From contig NZ_CP133269.1 in NCBI RefSeq assembly GCF_030915525.1, positions 3,569,001 to 3,633,000 on the forward strand: 64,000 nucleotides of DNA. The letters run 5' to 3'. The notes under the pieces are model-generated. The model did no database searches. It was not told the origin of the DNA and saw nothing but the letters and a program-made list of their open reading frames with translations. Made by a program: the position numbers and the translations under genes. Shown here piece by piece: positions 18,406-28,759 of this stretch. How positions within the stretch are numbered: position 1 is the stretch's first letter; each line of letters starts with the position of its first letter. Source of the stretch: Neobacillus sp. PS2-9. Lineage in GTDB: Bacteria > Bacillota > Bacilli > Bacillales > Cytobacillaceae.

Positions 18406-21400
18406 TTAAGATTCTACGAGTTCCTTTGTTTCTTCTAATCGGACAGATACTAGTTTGGATACGCCTGATTCCTTCATAGTTACTCCATAAAGGACATCTG
18501 CTTCTTCCATGGTTCCTTTCCGGTGGGTTATCACGATAAATTGTGTTTCCTTGCTATATTGCTTTAAATATTGGCTAAAACGGTAGACATTGGCTTCATC
18601 TAGGGCCGCTTCCACCTCATCAAGGATACAAAATGGAACAGGTCGTACCTTTAAGATAGAAAATAGTAAGGCTATAGCAGTTAATGCACGTTCTCCACCT
18701 GAAAGGAGTCCCAAATTCTGCAGCTTCTTCCCAGGAGGTTGAGCAACGATTTCTACCCCGGTATTTAATAAATCTTCGGGTACTGTTAGAACTAAATCCG
18801 CTCTTCCTCCACCGAAAAGAGCTCGGAAGGTTGGTTCGAAGTGCTCACGAATTCCATTGAAGGTTTGTTCGAAGCGTTTCTTCATCTCTATATCCATTTC
18901 TTCAATCACCTGGTAAAGGGTATCTTTTGCTTCCTGGAGATCGGACTTTTGCTCATTTAAAAACTCATATCGCTCAGATACACGCTCATATTCTTCAATT
19001 GCACCAAGATTCACACTTCCTAGTTCTTCAATGGCAAGTTTGATGAGCTTGACCTTTTTCCGTGCTTCCTCAACAGGAATTGTTAATGGATATTGTTCCT
19101 TCGCCCCTTCAAATGACAATAAATATTCTTCTCGAAGATGTGTCAGTCGATTTTCAAGCTCGACATCAAGTCGATTGATTTTGACTTCCTCATCCTTTAA
19201 TACCACGATCATTCCTTTATGAAGTCTTTTCAACTCTTTAGCTTCTAATTCCATGTCTTCAAGAACATCCACTAAGGACAATCGTTCCTGTCTTCTAGCA
19301 GTAATAAGCTGTAGTGTGGCTTCTTTGTCTTGCTGCTTCAACTTAGCTGCAGTCTCAAGCTGCTCCTCACCTGATGAACTGTTTGTCATTTCTGAAGACA
19401 ATAGGCTAAGGTCCTCCGTATAAAGAGCTAGCTTTTTTTCGCTTTCTTCTAAGTCCTCAATCGTAAGCGTAAATCTCTCTTTTATATTCGTAAATTGCTC
19501 GTTTTTAGAAGCAAACTCTACCTTTAAATCATTTATTTCATTCGTCAAAGTTTCTTTTGAAGTTAAATCACTGGTTTTTTGTTCTGTTAATTTAACAATT
19601 TGGGTATCCAGTTCTGTAACATTTACTTGATAGGTTTCTAGCGCATTAAATAATTCGTCTTTTCGTTTTAGTAAGCCGTTCTTTTCATCAGAAAACTGTC
19701 CTTTTTCAAGGTCATATATCGCTAATCGCTCGTTAATATTTTTTACTCCAAGCTCAGCTTCACGCAGTTCTCCCTTTACAGCCTGCTCGTTAAGTCTCAA
19801 TTCTTCCCCATTTTTCCGAATTTCATCTAGCTGTTGATCAGTCAGTTGAACTTCTTCTTTTAAGGATTTAACCGTTTTTTCTAGACTAGCTGTTTTTTCC
19901 TCCATAATAACCAATTTGGCTTTTAAATCTTCTAGTTCACCTTTTCTAGTTAATAGAGAGGATGTCTTTTGTTTAACCGCACCACCCGTCATGGAACCAC
20001 CAGGATTAACAATATCCCCCTCAAGCGTGACCAAACGACAGCGGTACTGAAGGATTTTTGCCAATTCATTGGCACCCTTCAGGTCTTTTGTAATCACAAC
20101 ATTACCTAATAAGTTATTCATTACCTCAGCATACCTTGATTCAAATTTAACAATGCTGACAGCAGTTCCAATCAAGGATGGATGATTTTGAATGGACGAT
20201 AATTGTGCAGCGGATAAAGGCCTGCCTTTAATAACGCTAAGCGGTAAGAAGGTTGCTCGTCCATAAGAATGTTGTTTTAAATATTGGATCGCTGTCCGTG
20301 CATTTTGCTCGGTATCAACAACTATATGCTGAAGGGCACCTCCAAAAGCTGTTTCGAGTGCTGTTTCATATTCTTTTGGAACGGTAACTAATTCTGCTAC
20401 TGCGCCTTCAATTCCCTTTAGCTTATGATCCCTTGCCTTTAGAACCTCTTTAACCCCTTGGAAGAACCCGGAATAATCTTCTTCCATTTCTTCGAGCATT
20501 TCTTTTCTTGATTTTGCCTGTTGAAGCAGCTGATAGGCTTGATACAGCATCTTTTCTTGTTTTTCATAATTATTTTTTACCGTTTCAAGCTTTCGCTGTT
20601 GATCGCGAAATGCTACCACTTGGTCTGCTAATTGTTTTTGAAAATCTGCTAATAAAGATTGAATTTGCTCCATCTTGGATTGAGCAATTTGTCGTTCTTG
20701 AATGTATTTCGTATTCTCTGAATCAAGACGCGAGCTTTTTCTCTCTTGTTGCTCCAATTGCTGGTCAATATATTTCAATTCATTTTTAGCACCAGCCTGC
20801 TGATTGAGTAGCTCAATATATTCACTTTTTAAGCTATCAATTTTTTCTTCTATATTTTCGGTGAAAAGTTGTAGCTTTTCTTGTTTTTCCTTTAGTTCGG
20901 CCTGTAATGAATGAACCTGTTCACCTAGTTCTTTAACTGACTCTGCCTGCATGTCCCTATTTTTTTGAAGCTGGCTGATTTTTTCTGTCAACTCAGTGAT
21001 ATTCGTTTTCAGCTGTTCCTTGTTATGAGCAGCATTCTTTTTCCGTTCCTTCAATACTTCTTTACGACCTTCGAGCTTTTCAAGTTCTTCACTTGCATGA
21101 AGTAAAACATTTTGCAGGTCTGTAATCGATTCGTCTAATGCAGAAATTCGGTCTCTTGTTTCAACTATTTTAGCTTCTTTGACCTGCAAATCTGATGATA
21201 GCTTTAACTCTTCCTGCTGATGTTCTTCTAGTTGTTTAGAAAGGTTTTCCCATTTCTGGTGTAGATCTTCAATTTCAAACACAGTTAATGCTACTTCTAT
21301 TTTTTCTAGTTCTTCTTTTTTCTCCAGAAAATCCTTAGCCATCGATGCTTGAATTTTAAGCGGCTCTACCTGACTTTCCAGTTCGTGTAAAATATCATTC

Positions 21401-21972
21401 ACTCGGTTTAAATTATCCTGTGTTTCAAATAATTTTACCTCTGCTTTTTTCTTGCGGTTTTTGTATTTTAAAACACCAGCTGCTTCTTCGAAGATAGTTC
21501 TGCGATCCTCAGCTTTACTGTTTAATATTTCTTCTACTTTTCCTTGACTAATGATGGAAAAGGCTTCTCTGCCAAGACCTGAATCCATAAACAAATCGAT
21601 AATATCCTTCAACCTGCAGGGCTGTTTGTTAATGTAAAATTCACTTTCGCCTGAACGTGAGACACGTCTGGTCACACTTACTTCATTGTAATCTAACCCG
21701 ATTCCTTGGTCTTGATTATCCAATGTCAGTGATACCTCAGCGAAATTCAGCGCTTTTCTAGTATCACTGCCGGCAAAAATGATATCTTCCATTTTACTTC
21801 CTCGTAAAGATTTAGCGGACTGTTCACCTAGGACCCAGCGGATCGCATCAGTTATATTACTTTTGCCACTCCCATTGGGACCCACTACAGCAGTAACCCC
21901 AGGAACAAAATCAACTCCAATGCGGTCTGCGAACGATTTAAATCCAATGATGTCCAACCGTTTTAAAAACAT
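18406..21972 (-). CDS. smc: SMC chromosome condensation protein
   Basis: SMC forms the condensin ring with ScpA and ScpB and is loaded at parS by ParB to organise sister chromosomes. The 1188-residue product has the N-terminal Walker A GPNGSGKSN (31-39), long coiled coils, a hinge around 520-650 (including GGSMTGGAVKQKTSSLL), and the C-terminal signature GLLSGGERALTAIALLF with Walker B FCILDEVEAALDEAN. The ATG at 21972 (MFLKRLDIIGFKSFA) follows GGGGAGG; a longer frame from 21993 has no family support. It is second in rnc-smc-ftsY. Confidence 0.98.
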   Translation of the reverse strand: MFLKRLDIIGFKSFADRIGVDFVPGVTAVVGPNGSGKSNITDAIRWVLGEQSAKSLRGSKMEDIIFAGSDTRKALNFAEVSLTLDNQDQGIGLDYNEVSVTRRVSRSGESEFYINKQPCRLKDIIDLFMDSGLGREAFSIISQGKVEEILNSKAEDRRTIFEEAAGVLKYKNRKKKAEVKLFETQDNLNRVNDILHELESQVEPLKIQASMAKDFLEKKEELEKIEVALTVFEIEDLHQKWENLSKQLEEHQQEELKLSSDLQVKEAKIVETRDRISALDESITDLQNVLLHASEELEKLEGRKEVLKERKKNAAHNKEQLKTNITELTEKISQLQKNRDMQAESVKELGEQVHSLQAELKEKQEKLQLFTENIEEKIDSLKSEYIELLNQQAGAKNELKYIDQQLEQQERKSSRLDSENTKYIQERQIAQSKMEQIQSLLADFQKQLADQVVAFRDQQRKLETVKNNYEKQEKMLYQAYQLLQQAKSRKEMLEEMEEDYSGFFQGVKEVLKARDHKLKGIEGAVAELVTVPKEYETALETAFGGALQHIVVDTEQNARTAIQYLKQHSYGRATFLPLSVIKGRPLSAAQLSSIQNHPSLIGTAVSIVKFESRYAEVMNNLLGNVVITKDLKGANELAKILQYRCRLVTLEGDIVNPGGSMTGGAVKQKTSSLLTRKGELEDLKAKLVIMEEKTASLEKTVKSLKEEVQLTDQQLDEIRKNGEELRLNEQAVKGELREAELGVKNINERLAIYDLEKGQFSDEKNGLLKRKDELFNALETYQVNVTELDTQIVKLTEQKTSDLTSKETLTNEINDLKVEFASKNEQFTNIKERFTLTIEDLEESEKKLALYTEDLSLLSSEMTNSSSGEEQLETAAKLKQQDKEATLQLITARRQERLSLVDVLEDMELEAKELKRLHKGMIVVLKDEEVKINRLDVELENRLTHLREEYLLSFEGAKEQYPLTIPVEEARKKVKLIKLAIEELGSVNLGAIEEYERVSERYEFLNEQKSDLQEAKDTLYQVIEEMDIEMKKRFEQTFNGIREHFEPTFRALFGGGRADLVLTVPEDLLNTGVEIVAQPPGKKLQNLGLLSGGERALTAIALLFSILKVRPVPFCILDEVEAALDEANVYRFSQYLKQYSKETQFIVITHRKGTMEEADVLYGVTMKESGVSKLVSVRLEETKELVES

Positions 21973-22026
21973 TTCATTATCCTCCCCATGCAACCCGGGA
22001 TTTCTCCTGCAAACATTTTGACATTT

Positions 22027-22767
22027 CTAGGTTGTTTTCGCTTTTAATACGTCCAGTGCCATTTGGGCGGCATGCTGTTCGGCTTCTTTTTTCGATTTCC
22101 CAGTTCCTACTCCCAGTTCATCTCCATTTAAGGACACTTTGGAAACAAACTCCTTGTTATGTGCTGGACCTTTTTCTAATAAGACTTTGTATTCTAATGT
22201 ACCTGTCCCATCTCTTTGGATGAGTTCTTGTAATTGACTTTTAAAATCCATCACATGAGAAAAAGCACCAGCATTTATTTTAGGAAAAACGATCAATTCA
22301 AGGAATTCAATGACTTTATCAATTCCTTGATCTAAATAGAGAGCTCCTATGAACGCCTCAAACACATCCGCTAATAAAGCAGGGCGTTCTCTTCCGCCTG
22401 TCATTTCTTCCCCTTTTCCCAACAAAATGAGATTACCAAACTTAAGCTCATTAGCAAAAGAAACGAGTGATGGCTCACACACAATGGCTGCTCTTAGTTT
22501 CGTTAATTCTCCTTCTGTCATGGTAGGATATTTCTTAAAAAGAAATTGAGAAACAGTTAGCTCCAGTACAGCATCTCCTAAAAATTCAAGTCTTTCATTA
22601 TCCTCGAAAGGCTTTCTGCGATGCTCATTCACATAGGATGAATGAGTAAAAGCTTGCTTTAGTAATTTTTCATTTTCAATAGTAATTCCAATTGTCGTTT
22701 GAAAATCCTTAAATTGATTTTCCTTTGCGCGATTGTTCAACTCTTTTTCTTTACCGTTTTTGCGCAT
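22027..22767 (-). CDS. rnc: Ribonuclease III
   Basis: RNase III cuts double-stranded RNA in rRNA precursors, scRNA and antisense duplexes. The catalytic signature [13 protein letters not shown] lies near residue 60, with a second acidic cluster [14 protein letters not shown] dsRNA-binding domain covers the last 70 residues ([11 protein letters not shown]... to [15 protein letters not shown]). The ATG at 22767 has AAGGTGGAG five bases upstream, giving 246 residues. In B. subtilis it is co-transcribed with smc and ftsY; the 54-base gap here is consistent. Confidence 0.97.
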   Translation of the reverse strand: MRKNGKEKELNNRAKENQFKDFQTTIGITIENEKLLKQAFTHSSYVNEHRRKPFEDNERLEFLGDAVLELTVSQFLFKKYPTMTEGELTKLRAAIVCEPSLVSFANELKFGNLILLGKGEEMTGGRERPALLADVFEAFIGALYLDQGIDKVIEFLELIVFPKINAGAFSHVMDFKSQLQELIQRDGTGTLEYKVLLEKGPAHNKEFVSKVSLNGDELGVGTGKSKKEAEQHAAQMALDVLKAKTT

Positions 22768-22886
22768 AAAGTCTCCACCTTGCATTTAGTTTACAGACAT
22801 TGCCTATTATGAGTTTAAAAAAATTTCTTTGAAAACGCAAAGAAACTTGGCAGATAGTTTACTCTACCAAGTTCTATCATACAGAA

Positions 22887-22916
22887 TAAAGCTCCGTTTG
22901 AAAACGGAGCTTTGTG
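22887..22916 (-). terminator. Intrinsic terminator after acpP
   Basis: On the minus strand AAAGCTCCGTTTTCAAACGGAGCTTTAT is a perfect 11-12 bp stem with a short loop. The following T tract is interrupted. It separates the fatty-acid cluster from rnc. Confidence 0.8.
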
Positions 22917-22933
22917 AATAAAATCTAACGAGA

Positions 22934-23167
22934 TTACTTACTGCTATTTATGTAATTAACAGCATCACCAACAGTGCTGATTTTTTCAGCATCATCGTCA
23001 GAAATTTCCATATCGAACTCATCTTCCAATTCCATTACTAGTTCAACTACGTCAAGGGAATCAGCGCCAAGATCATCTTTAAAAGAAGCTTCAAGCTTTA
23101 CTTGAGACTCATCAACACCTAAGCGGTCAACGATGATTTTTGTAACACGTTCTAATACCTCTGCCAT
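22934..23167 (-). CDS. acpP: Acyl carrier protein
   Basis: ACP carries growing acyl chains on 4'-phosphopantetheine for fatty acid and phospholipid synthesis. The attachment Ser37 lies in [11 protein letters not shown]. The 77-residue sequence is highly acidic and near-identical to B. subtilis AcpA. A strong GGGGAGGTGA precedes the ATG. It follows fabG by 104 bases that hold a hairpin and a good -10 box. Extra transcription of acpP relative to fabG is therefore likely, matching the high demand for ACP. Confidence 0.99.
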   Translation of the reverse strand: MAEVLERVTKIIVDRLGVDESQVKLEASFKDDLGADSLDVVELVMELEDEFDMEISDDDAEKISTVGDAVNYINSSK

Positions 23168-23190
23168 GCTCGTTCACCTCCCCTCAAGCT

Positions 23191-23262
23191 ATTATAGTGT
23201 ATTTCAATAAAATAATAAATGTTGTTTTTGATTAAAATTAGATTACTGTTCAGAAACAGTAA
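23191..23262 (-). promoter_or_regulatory. fabG-acpP junction: hairpin plus probable acpP promoter
   Basis: Reading towards acpP, ATTACTGTT-TCTG-AACAGTAAT (23242-23262) is a 9-bp stem followed by CTAATTTTAATC. That could act as a weak terminator or an mRNA-end stabiliser after fabG. A perfect -10 box TATAAT (23191-23196) then precedes acpP, with only a poor -35 (TTTATT) 17 bases upstream. Confidence 0.42.
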
Positions 23263-23271
23263 TTCACTTCA

Positions 23272-24015
23272 TTACATTACCATACCGCCATTTACATGGA
23301 AGGTTTGGCCTGTAATATACGATGAGTCATCAGAAGCTATGAAAGCAGTGATTTTAGCGATATCCTTAGCTTCTCCTAATCTTGCTAACGGAATCTGTTT
23401 TAACATTTCCGCTTTTACTTCCTCAGATAATTTATCTGTCATATCAGTAGTAATAAACCCTGGAGCAACTGCATTCACTGTAATATTACGTGACGCTAAT
23501 TCCTTAGCAGTTGTTTTTGTTAAGCCAATAACTCCCGCTTTTGCAGCTACATAGTTAGCTTGCCCTGGATTCCCACTTACACCAACAACGGAAGCAATAT
23601 TAATGATGCGGCCCACTCGTTGTTTCATCATTTGTCTTGTTACCGCTTTTGTACAAAGGAATACACCTTTAAGGTTAGTATTAATTACATCATCCCATTC
23701 TTCTTCTTTCATTCGCATTAAAAGGTTGTCCCTTGTAATACCCGCGTTATTTATGAGGATGTCTAGTTTACCAAAGCGGTCAATCGATGCTTTAACCATT
23801 TCAGTCACTTCTACTGTATTTGAAACATCACATTTTATCGCCACAGCATCTCTGCCGAGGGCTTTAATTTCATCAACTACTTCATTTGCTTTTGCTTCGC
23901 TACCAGAAAAATTTACTGCAACATTTGCTCCTTGTCTTGCCAGCTCAAGAGCAATTTCCCTGCCGATTCCTCTTGATGCTCCGGTAACAAGCGCTGCCTT
24001 CCCTGCTAAACTCAT
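23272..24015 (-). CDS. fabG: FabG, 3-oxoacyl-ACP reductase
   Basis: FabG makes the first NADPH-dependent reduction of each fatty-acid elongation cycle. It is a classical short-chain dehydrogenase. The cofactor motif TGASRGIG is at 11-18, NNAG at 89-92, and the catalytic triad is Ser142 (INIASVVG), Tyr155 and Lys159 (YVAAK). The 247-residue length is typical. Its start overlaps the fabD stop by four bases (ATGA), implying translational coupling. Confidence 0.98.
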   Translation of the reverse strand: MSLAGKAALVTGASRGIGREIALELARQGANVAVNFSGSEAKANEVVDEIKALGRDAVAIKCDVSNTVEVTEMVKASIDRFGKLDILINNAGITRDNLLMRMKEEEWDDVINTNLKGVFLCTKAVTRQMMKQRVGRIINIASVVGVSGNPGQANYVAAKAGVIGLTKTTAKELASRNITVNAVAPGFITTDMTDKLSEEVKAEMLKQIPLARLGEAKDIAKITAFIASDDSSYITGQTFHVNGGMVM

Positions 24016-24959
24016 AGTTTTTCCTCCTTTAAGGCTTCCATTACTGCCATTGCACTTTCCTCATCAGTTACTGCGTATGTCTTAACTGTTTTATCAATTT
24101 TTTTGATTAATCCTGACAGAACTTTTCCAGGACCAATCTCGATGAAAGTATCGACTCCAAGGTCAATCATTTTAGTAACGGAATCCTCCCATTGTACTGG
24201 GGAATATAACTGCTCGATTAACTTATCCTTTATTTCAGAAGCATTACTAACAGGTTGAGCTGTAACATTTATGACAACCGGTATTTCAGCATCCTTCATC
24301 TCCATCCCATCTAGCACTTCACGCAACTGTTCTGCAGCTGGTTTCATTAATGATGAATGGAAAGGTCCGCTTACCTCTAAAGGAAGGACTCTTTTGGCGC
24401 CGGCTTCTTTCGCTTTCACACCTGCTCGTTCTACCCCTTCTCGTGAACCAGAAATGACAATTTGTCCGGGACAGTTTAAATTAGCTAAAGAAACCGGAAA
24501 GCCCTCTTCACTTACTGCTTTTGTTACGTCTGAAAGAGGGTCACGATCTAGGCCAAGCACCGCAGCCATAGAACCTTCGCCATTCGGTACAGCATGATCC
24601 ATAAATTCTCCACGTTTCCTAACGGCAAATACACCTTCTTCAAAGCTTAATACACCTGCCGCTACTAATGCCGTGTACTCTCCTAAGCTATGTCCAGCAA
24701 CAAAGTCCGCTTGGATTCCAGATTTTCGAAAAAAGTTTAAAATGGCCATACTTGTTGTTAACAATGCAGGCTGGGTATTATAGGTTTTGGTCAATTCTTC
24801 TTTCGGACCCTCAAAAATAAGCTGGCTGAGTTTGGTATCTAGTGTTTTATCTGCTTTTTCAAAATATCCCATTACCTCGGAGTATTTTTCAGCCAGTTCT
24901 TTCCCCATTCCTACTGTCTGTGACCCTTGTCCAGGAAACACAAATGCTACCTTACTCAT
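24012..24959 (-). CDS. fabD: FabD, malonyl-CoA:ACP transacylase
   Basis: FabD loads malonyl groups onto ACP for fatty acid synthesis. The serine nucleophile is Ser91 in [10 protein letters not shown], with His201 in SGPFHSSLM. The N-terminus [19 protein letters not shown] is diagnostic. Length is 315 residues. It follows plsX by 21 bases and overlaps fabG, within the FapR regulon cluster fapR-plsX-fabD-fabG. Confidence 0.98.
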   Translation of the reverse strand: MSKVAFVFPGQGSQTVGMGKELAEKYSEVMGYFEKADKTLDTKLSQLIFEGPKEELTKTYNTQPALLTTSMAILNFFRKSGIQADFVAGHSLGEYTALVAAGVLSFEEGVFAVRKRGEFMDHAVPNGEGSMAAVLGLDRDPLSDVTKAVSEEGFPVSLANLNCPGQIVISGSREGVERAGVKAKEAGAKRVLPLEVSGPFHSSLMKPAAEQLREVLDGMEMKDAEIPVVINVTAQPVSNASEIKDKLIEQLYSPVQWEDSVTKMIDLGVDTFIEIGPGKVLSGLIKKIDKTVKTYAVTDEESAMAVMEALKEEKL

Positions 24960-24980
24960 ATCGACACTCCTTTTAACATT

Positions 24981-25976
24981 CTATTTTGTAGTATTGTCCG
25001 CTTCAACCGTGTGCTTAATTAAGCCAACTACATCATTACTAACCATTTCTCTCGTTTGACGGATCGCACTAAAAATCGATTGAGCATTAGAAGAACCATG
25101 TGCTTTAATAACGGGTGCTTTTAATCCAAACAACCCAGCACCGCCATACTCGGAATAATCCATTGTATTTTTTAAAGTCATAAGATTAGGCTTTAGCACC
25201 GCAGCCGCTAGTTTACTTGTAAAACTACTCATAAGAGCCGTTTTTAACATTTTAAACATGGAAAGAGCAGTACCTTCAAGGGTTTTTAATACCATATTGC
25301 CCGTAAATCCATCGGTTACGACTACATCGGCTACCCCTTCAAGCAAATCTCTTGCTTCAACATTGCCAACAAAATTTAAATCTGCATTTTTTAAAAGGTC
25401 AAAAGCCTGCCTAGTCAGCTCATTCCCTTTCTTTTCTTCAGTACCAATATTTAAAAGACCGACTCTAGGTTTTTCAATTCCTCTTACTTTTTGGCTGTAT
25501 ATAGAGCCCATGATGGCATTTTGAAGCAAATGCTCGGGCTTGGCATCTGCGTTTGCCCCGACATCTAAGAGCAGGAAGCCCTCTCCACCAATCGTTGGCA
25601 GTGTAGGCGCTAAGGCCGGACGGTCAATACCTTCAATTCTACCGACAACAAAAAGGCCCGCTGCCATTAATGCACCTGTATTGCCTGCTGAAATGCAAGC
25701 ATCGGCTGCTCCGTCAGCTACCTGCTGGGCAGCTAACACCATGGAAGCAGTCTTTTTTCGACGAACCGCTCTAACTGGTTCATCCGTTCCTAGAATCACT
25801 TCAGTCGTATGTAAAATAGAAATTCGGTCATGACTAGTAAGGGTTTCTTTAATTCTATTTTCATCCCCTACTAGGGTGATATGTATATCAGAATATGTTT
25901 CAACTGCTTTCAGTGCACCTAAGACAATCTCTTTTGGGGCATTGTCGCCACCCATAGCATCAATTGCTAATTTCAT
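24981..25976 (-). CDS. plsX: PlsX, phosphate acyltransferase
   Basis: PlsX turns acyl-ACP into acyl-phosphate, the acyl donor for PlsY in phospholipid synthesis, and sits peripherally at the membrane. The sequence begins [18 protein letters not shown] and contains [17 protein letters not shown] and [14 protein letters not shown], all conserved. The ATG at 25976 follows AAAGGATGAG at good spacing; an ATG three codons upstream is too close to that site. The protein is 331 residues. It follows fapR by 12 bases. Confidence 0.97.
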   Translation of the reverse strand: MKLAIDAMGGDNAPKEIVLGALKAVETYSDIHITLVGDENRIKETLTSHDRISILHTTEVILGTDEPVRAVRRKKTASMVLAAQQVADGAADACISAGNTGALMAAGLFVVGRIEGIDRPALAPTLPTIGGEGFLLLDVGANADAKPEHLLQNAIMGSIYSQKVRGIEKPRVGLLNIGTEEKKGNELTRQAFDLLKNADLNFVGNVEARDLLEGVADVVVTDGFTGNMVLKTLEGTALSMFKMLKTALMSSFTSKLAAAVLKPNLMTLKNTMDYSEYGGAGLFGLKAPVIKAHGSSNAQSIFSAIRQTREMVSNDVVGLIKHTVEADNTTK

Positions 25977-25988
25977 TTTTCTCATCCT

Positions 25989-26555
25989 TTAACCATTTTT
26001 CGAACGGTACATTTCAAATTTTCCGGTAAATACGAGCTCATTATTCACAAAACTAGTTACTTCAACAAAAGTTCTGTCAACCTTCTCATCTATTTTTGTC
26101 ACTTTTGCTTTCGCTATTACTCGTTCATTTAATTTTACCGACCGCTTAAATTGAATATTTGCTTTTGCTGTTAGCGCTAATTCATCATTAATTACTGCAA
26201 CTGCAAGAGAATTGGCCTGTGCAAAAACATGATGTCCCCGAGCAATATTATTGCGCTTGAAGACATGTTCTTCTTTTACATCAAAAATAGAGATCGCACT
26301 TTGATCTAAGTCTATATCAATGATTTCACCGATAACTTCTTCAAGTGGTAATGAGCGCACTTCGTCTTCAAATCGTTTCTCAGCGACTGTTTTAATCCGC
26401 TCACGCAATTCGGGAATGGACAATTCAAGACGGTCTAGACGAATCGTTTGTACACTCACTTGAAAATTTTCAGCTAAATCCTCATCGGTAATAAAGGGAT
26501 TATCTTTTATAGTGGTCGTCAACAAGTGTTGACGTTCTTTTTTACTTCTTCTCAT
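25989..26555 (-). CDS. fapR: FapR, malonyl-CoA-sensing repressor of fatty acid genes
   Basis: FapR represses membrane-lipid genes and is released by malonyl-CoA. A DeoR-like helix-turn-helix (about 18-45, [21 protein letters not shown]) is joined by a linker helix to a hot-dog thioesterase-like domain (about 65-188) that binds the ligand. Length (188) and sequence match the family. It leads fapR-plsX-fabD-fabG, and its own promoter carries a FapR operator, so the cluster is self-regulated. Confidence 0.97.
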   Translation of the reverse strand: MRRSKKERQHLLTTTIKDNPFITDEDLAENFQVSVQTIRLDRLELSIPELRERIKTVAEKRFEDEVRSLPLEEVIGEIIDIDLDQSAISIFDVKEEHVFKRNNIARGHHVFAQANSLAVAVINDELALTAKANIQFKRSVKLNERVIAKAKVTKIDEKVDRTFVEVTSFVNNELVFTGKFEMYRSKNG

Positions 26556-26578
26556 TATTTTTCACACCGTCCGAGATC

Positions 26579-26628
26579 TTATGACTAGGTACTAATAGTA
26601 GTATAAAATTTGAAAAAGCAGATTGCAA
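26579..26628 (-). promoter_or_regulatory. SigA promoter with FapR operator
   Basis: On the minus strand TTGCAA (26628-26623) and TATACT (26605-26600) are 17 bases apart. Immediately downstream CTATTAGTACCTAGTCATAA (26598-26579) matches the known FapR operator core TTAGTACCTAGTC. The operator covers the predicted transcription start, so bound FapR would block initiation. Confidence 0.88.
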
Positions 26629-26710
26629 GATTAATTTTCATCCTACATATCTGCTTTCTTTGTTTCAGAAGTCTTCGGGCCTACCGATTCACTCAACATA
26701 ATACCAAGTT

Positions 26711-28759
26711 TTAATCTAGCTTTTCGCCTTCTAACACTCCTGATTCTTCTAGTTTTTTTCTTAGGTATTCATAGTCTGGCTCGTTCCAAAATACCTCTGA
26801 TTGGATCAGCATTGCAGCATCATTTCGTGCTGTTTCGAGGGCTCTGTAATCATGAACCATGTCAGCTACTTTAAATTCAGGCACACCGCTTTGTTTTCGA
26901 CCAAAGAAGTCACCAGGTCCTCTTAATTCAAGATCCTTTTCACTAAGTACAAACCCATCAGTTGTCTCTGTCATGATTCTCATTCTCTCTTGACCAACCT
27001 CTGACTTTGGATTGGCAAGTAAAATACAATACGATTGATCACTACCACGCCCCACACGCCCGCGAAGCTGGTGGAGCTGAGACAACCCAAATCTTTCTGC
27101 ATCATAAATAACCATCATCGTTGCATTCGGTACATTTACCCCTACTTCCACCACAGTAGTTGAAACGAGTACCTGTACTTCGTTCATACTAAAAGCCTTC
27201 ATAACAGAATCCTTTTCTTCTGAACTCAAGCGTCCATGCATAAGCCCCACTTTATAACGGTCCTTAAAATAGTGGTTTAAAGTAGTATGCACATCAATTG
27301 CATTTTGAACATCAAGCTTGTCAGATTCCTCAATTAACGGGCATATAACATAGGCTTGATGTCCCTTCCTTAATTCTTTTTCGACAAAGGAAAGTACACG
27401 CTCTAGCATTTCTGGCTTTGCCCAGTAGGTTTCAATCGCCTTTCTTCCCGCTGGCATCTCATCAATAATGGAAACATCCATTTCACCAAAGACCGTAATC
27501 GCTAATGTCCGAGGAATCGGAGTGGCTGTCATAAAAAGTACATCAGGATTCTCTCCTTTTTCCCTTAATACTCTTCGCTGCTCCACCCCGAAACGATGCT
27601 GTTCATCGGTAATAACAAAACCAAGCTTCTTAAAGATCACCTCATCTTGAATCAGGGCATGTGTACCAATTAATATATCTACTTTTCCTTCTGCTAATTC
27701 TTGCAGGATTTCCCTCCTGCGTTTTCCTTTAACGGAGCTTGTTAATAGCTCGCATTTCACCTTAAACGGTTCAAGTAAATTCTTTAATGATTCTGCATGC
27801 TGTTCAGCTAAGATTTCAGTTGGGACCATAAGCGCCCCTTGATAACCAGCTGTTACACTGGCATATAAACCAATCGCAGCAACCACTGTCTTACCAGACC
27901 CAACATCTCCCTGTAAAAGGCGGTTCATGCGGAGTTTAGATTTTAACTCCGACAACACTTCATTAACCACTCGTTTTTGAGCATTTGTTAATGGAAAAGG
28001 AAGACCTTCAATAAAATCCTTTACTTTAGTTAAATCATAGTTTTGTTCTACTCCTGGAGAATGCTCTCTCTCAAATTTCCTCAATGCCTGCATTTTTAAT
28101 TGAAATAAGAGGAACTCTTCATAAACAAAACGACGTCTTGCCTGCTTCACTTCCTCCGGGCTATCAGGGAAATGCATGACTCTCAATGCTTCTTGCCTGC
28201 CCAAGAGACGATATTTTTTTACAAAAGCAGTCGGAAGAGTTTCCTCAAGATCACCCCCGTATTGATGGAAGGCCAGGTGAATAAATTTCCGCATTCCCTT
28301 AATTGTTAACTTCCCTCGTAATGAGTAAACGGGCTCAAAGTCTTTGGATTTTGCATTTGGTCCTGCCTGCATCTCATTGGCTGTTATGGTTTGCCGATGT
28401 GCATCCCATTTTCCCGTTACAGTTATGGTTTCATTCATCATAATTTTATTTTTTAAATAGGGCTGATTAAAAAAAACTACTTTAATTAAGTACGATCCAA
28501 CAAAAAGACGGAACGTTAATTTGGATTTCTTCCTGCCATAATAGACAAGAGAAGGCTCGCTATGAACCTTCCCTTCAACCGTTACTTTCTCATCATGCTG
28601 TACTTCCGTCAGTTCTTTTAACGAATAATCTTCATAACGATATGGAAAATACTCCAGTAAATCTTGAATCGTAAAAATCTTCATTTCTGAGAATATCTCA
28701 GCAGTTTCTTCACCAATTCCCTTTAAGACTGTAATTGATTGGTTAAGATTTGGATTCAC
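26711..28759 (-). CDS. recG: RecG, ATP-dependent branch-migration helicase
   Basis: RecG reverses stalled forks and processes Holliday junctions. The N-terminal wedge/OB domain covers about 1-160 and is followed by helicase lobes with Walker A GDVGSGKT (284-291) and DEQH (385-388), then GRVGRG and the RecG C-terminal block ELRGPGDFFGRKQSG. Length is 682 residues. The start is a GTG at 28759, inside the end of sdaAA (17-base overlap), with no clear Shine-Dalgarno, so translation is probably coupled. A gap of about 155 bases separates it from fapR. Confidence 0.97.
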   Translation of the reverse strand: MNPNLNQSITVLKGIGEETAEIFSEMKIFTIQDLLEYFPYRYEDYSLKELTEVQHDEKVTVEGKVHSEPSLVYYGRKKSKLTFRLFVGSYLIKVVFFNQPYLKNKIMMNETITVTGKWDAHRQTITANEMQAGPNAKSKDFEPVYSLRGKLTIKGMRKFIHLAFHQYGGDLEETLPTAFVKKYRLLGRQEALRVMHFPDSPEEVKQARRRFVYEEFLLFQLKMQALRKFEREHSPGVEQNYDLTKVKDFIEGLPFPLTNAQKRVVNEVLSELKSKLRMNRLLQGDVGSGKTVVAAIGLYASVTAGYQGALMVPTEILAEQHAESLKNLLEPFKVKCELLTSSVKGKRRREILQELAEGKVDILIGTHALIQDEVIFKKLGFVITDEQHRFGVEQRRVLREKGENPDVLFMTATPIPRTLAITVFGEMDVSIIDEMPAGRKAIETYWAKPEMLERVLSFVEKELRKGHQAYVICPLIEESDKLDVQNAIDVHTTLNHYFKDRYKVGLMHGRLSSEEKDSVMKAFSMNEVQVLVSTTVVEVGVNVPNATMMVIYDAERFGLSQLHQLRGRVGRGSDQSYCILLANPKSEVGQERMRIMTETTDGFVLSEKDLELRGPGDFFGRKQSGVPEFKVADMVHDYRALETARNDAAMLIQSEVFWNEPDYEYLRKKLEESGVLEGEKLD

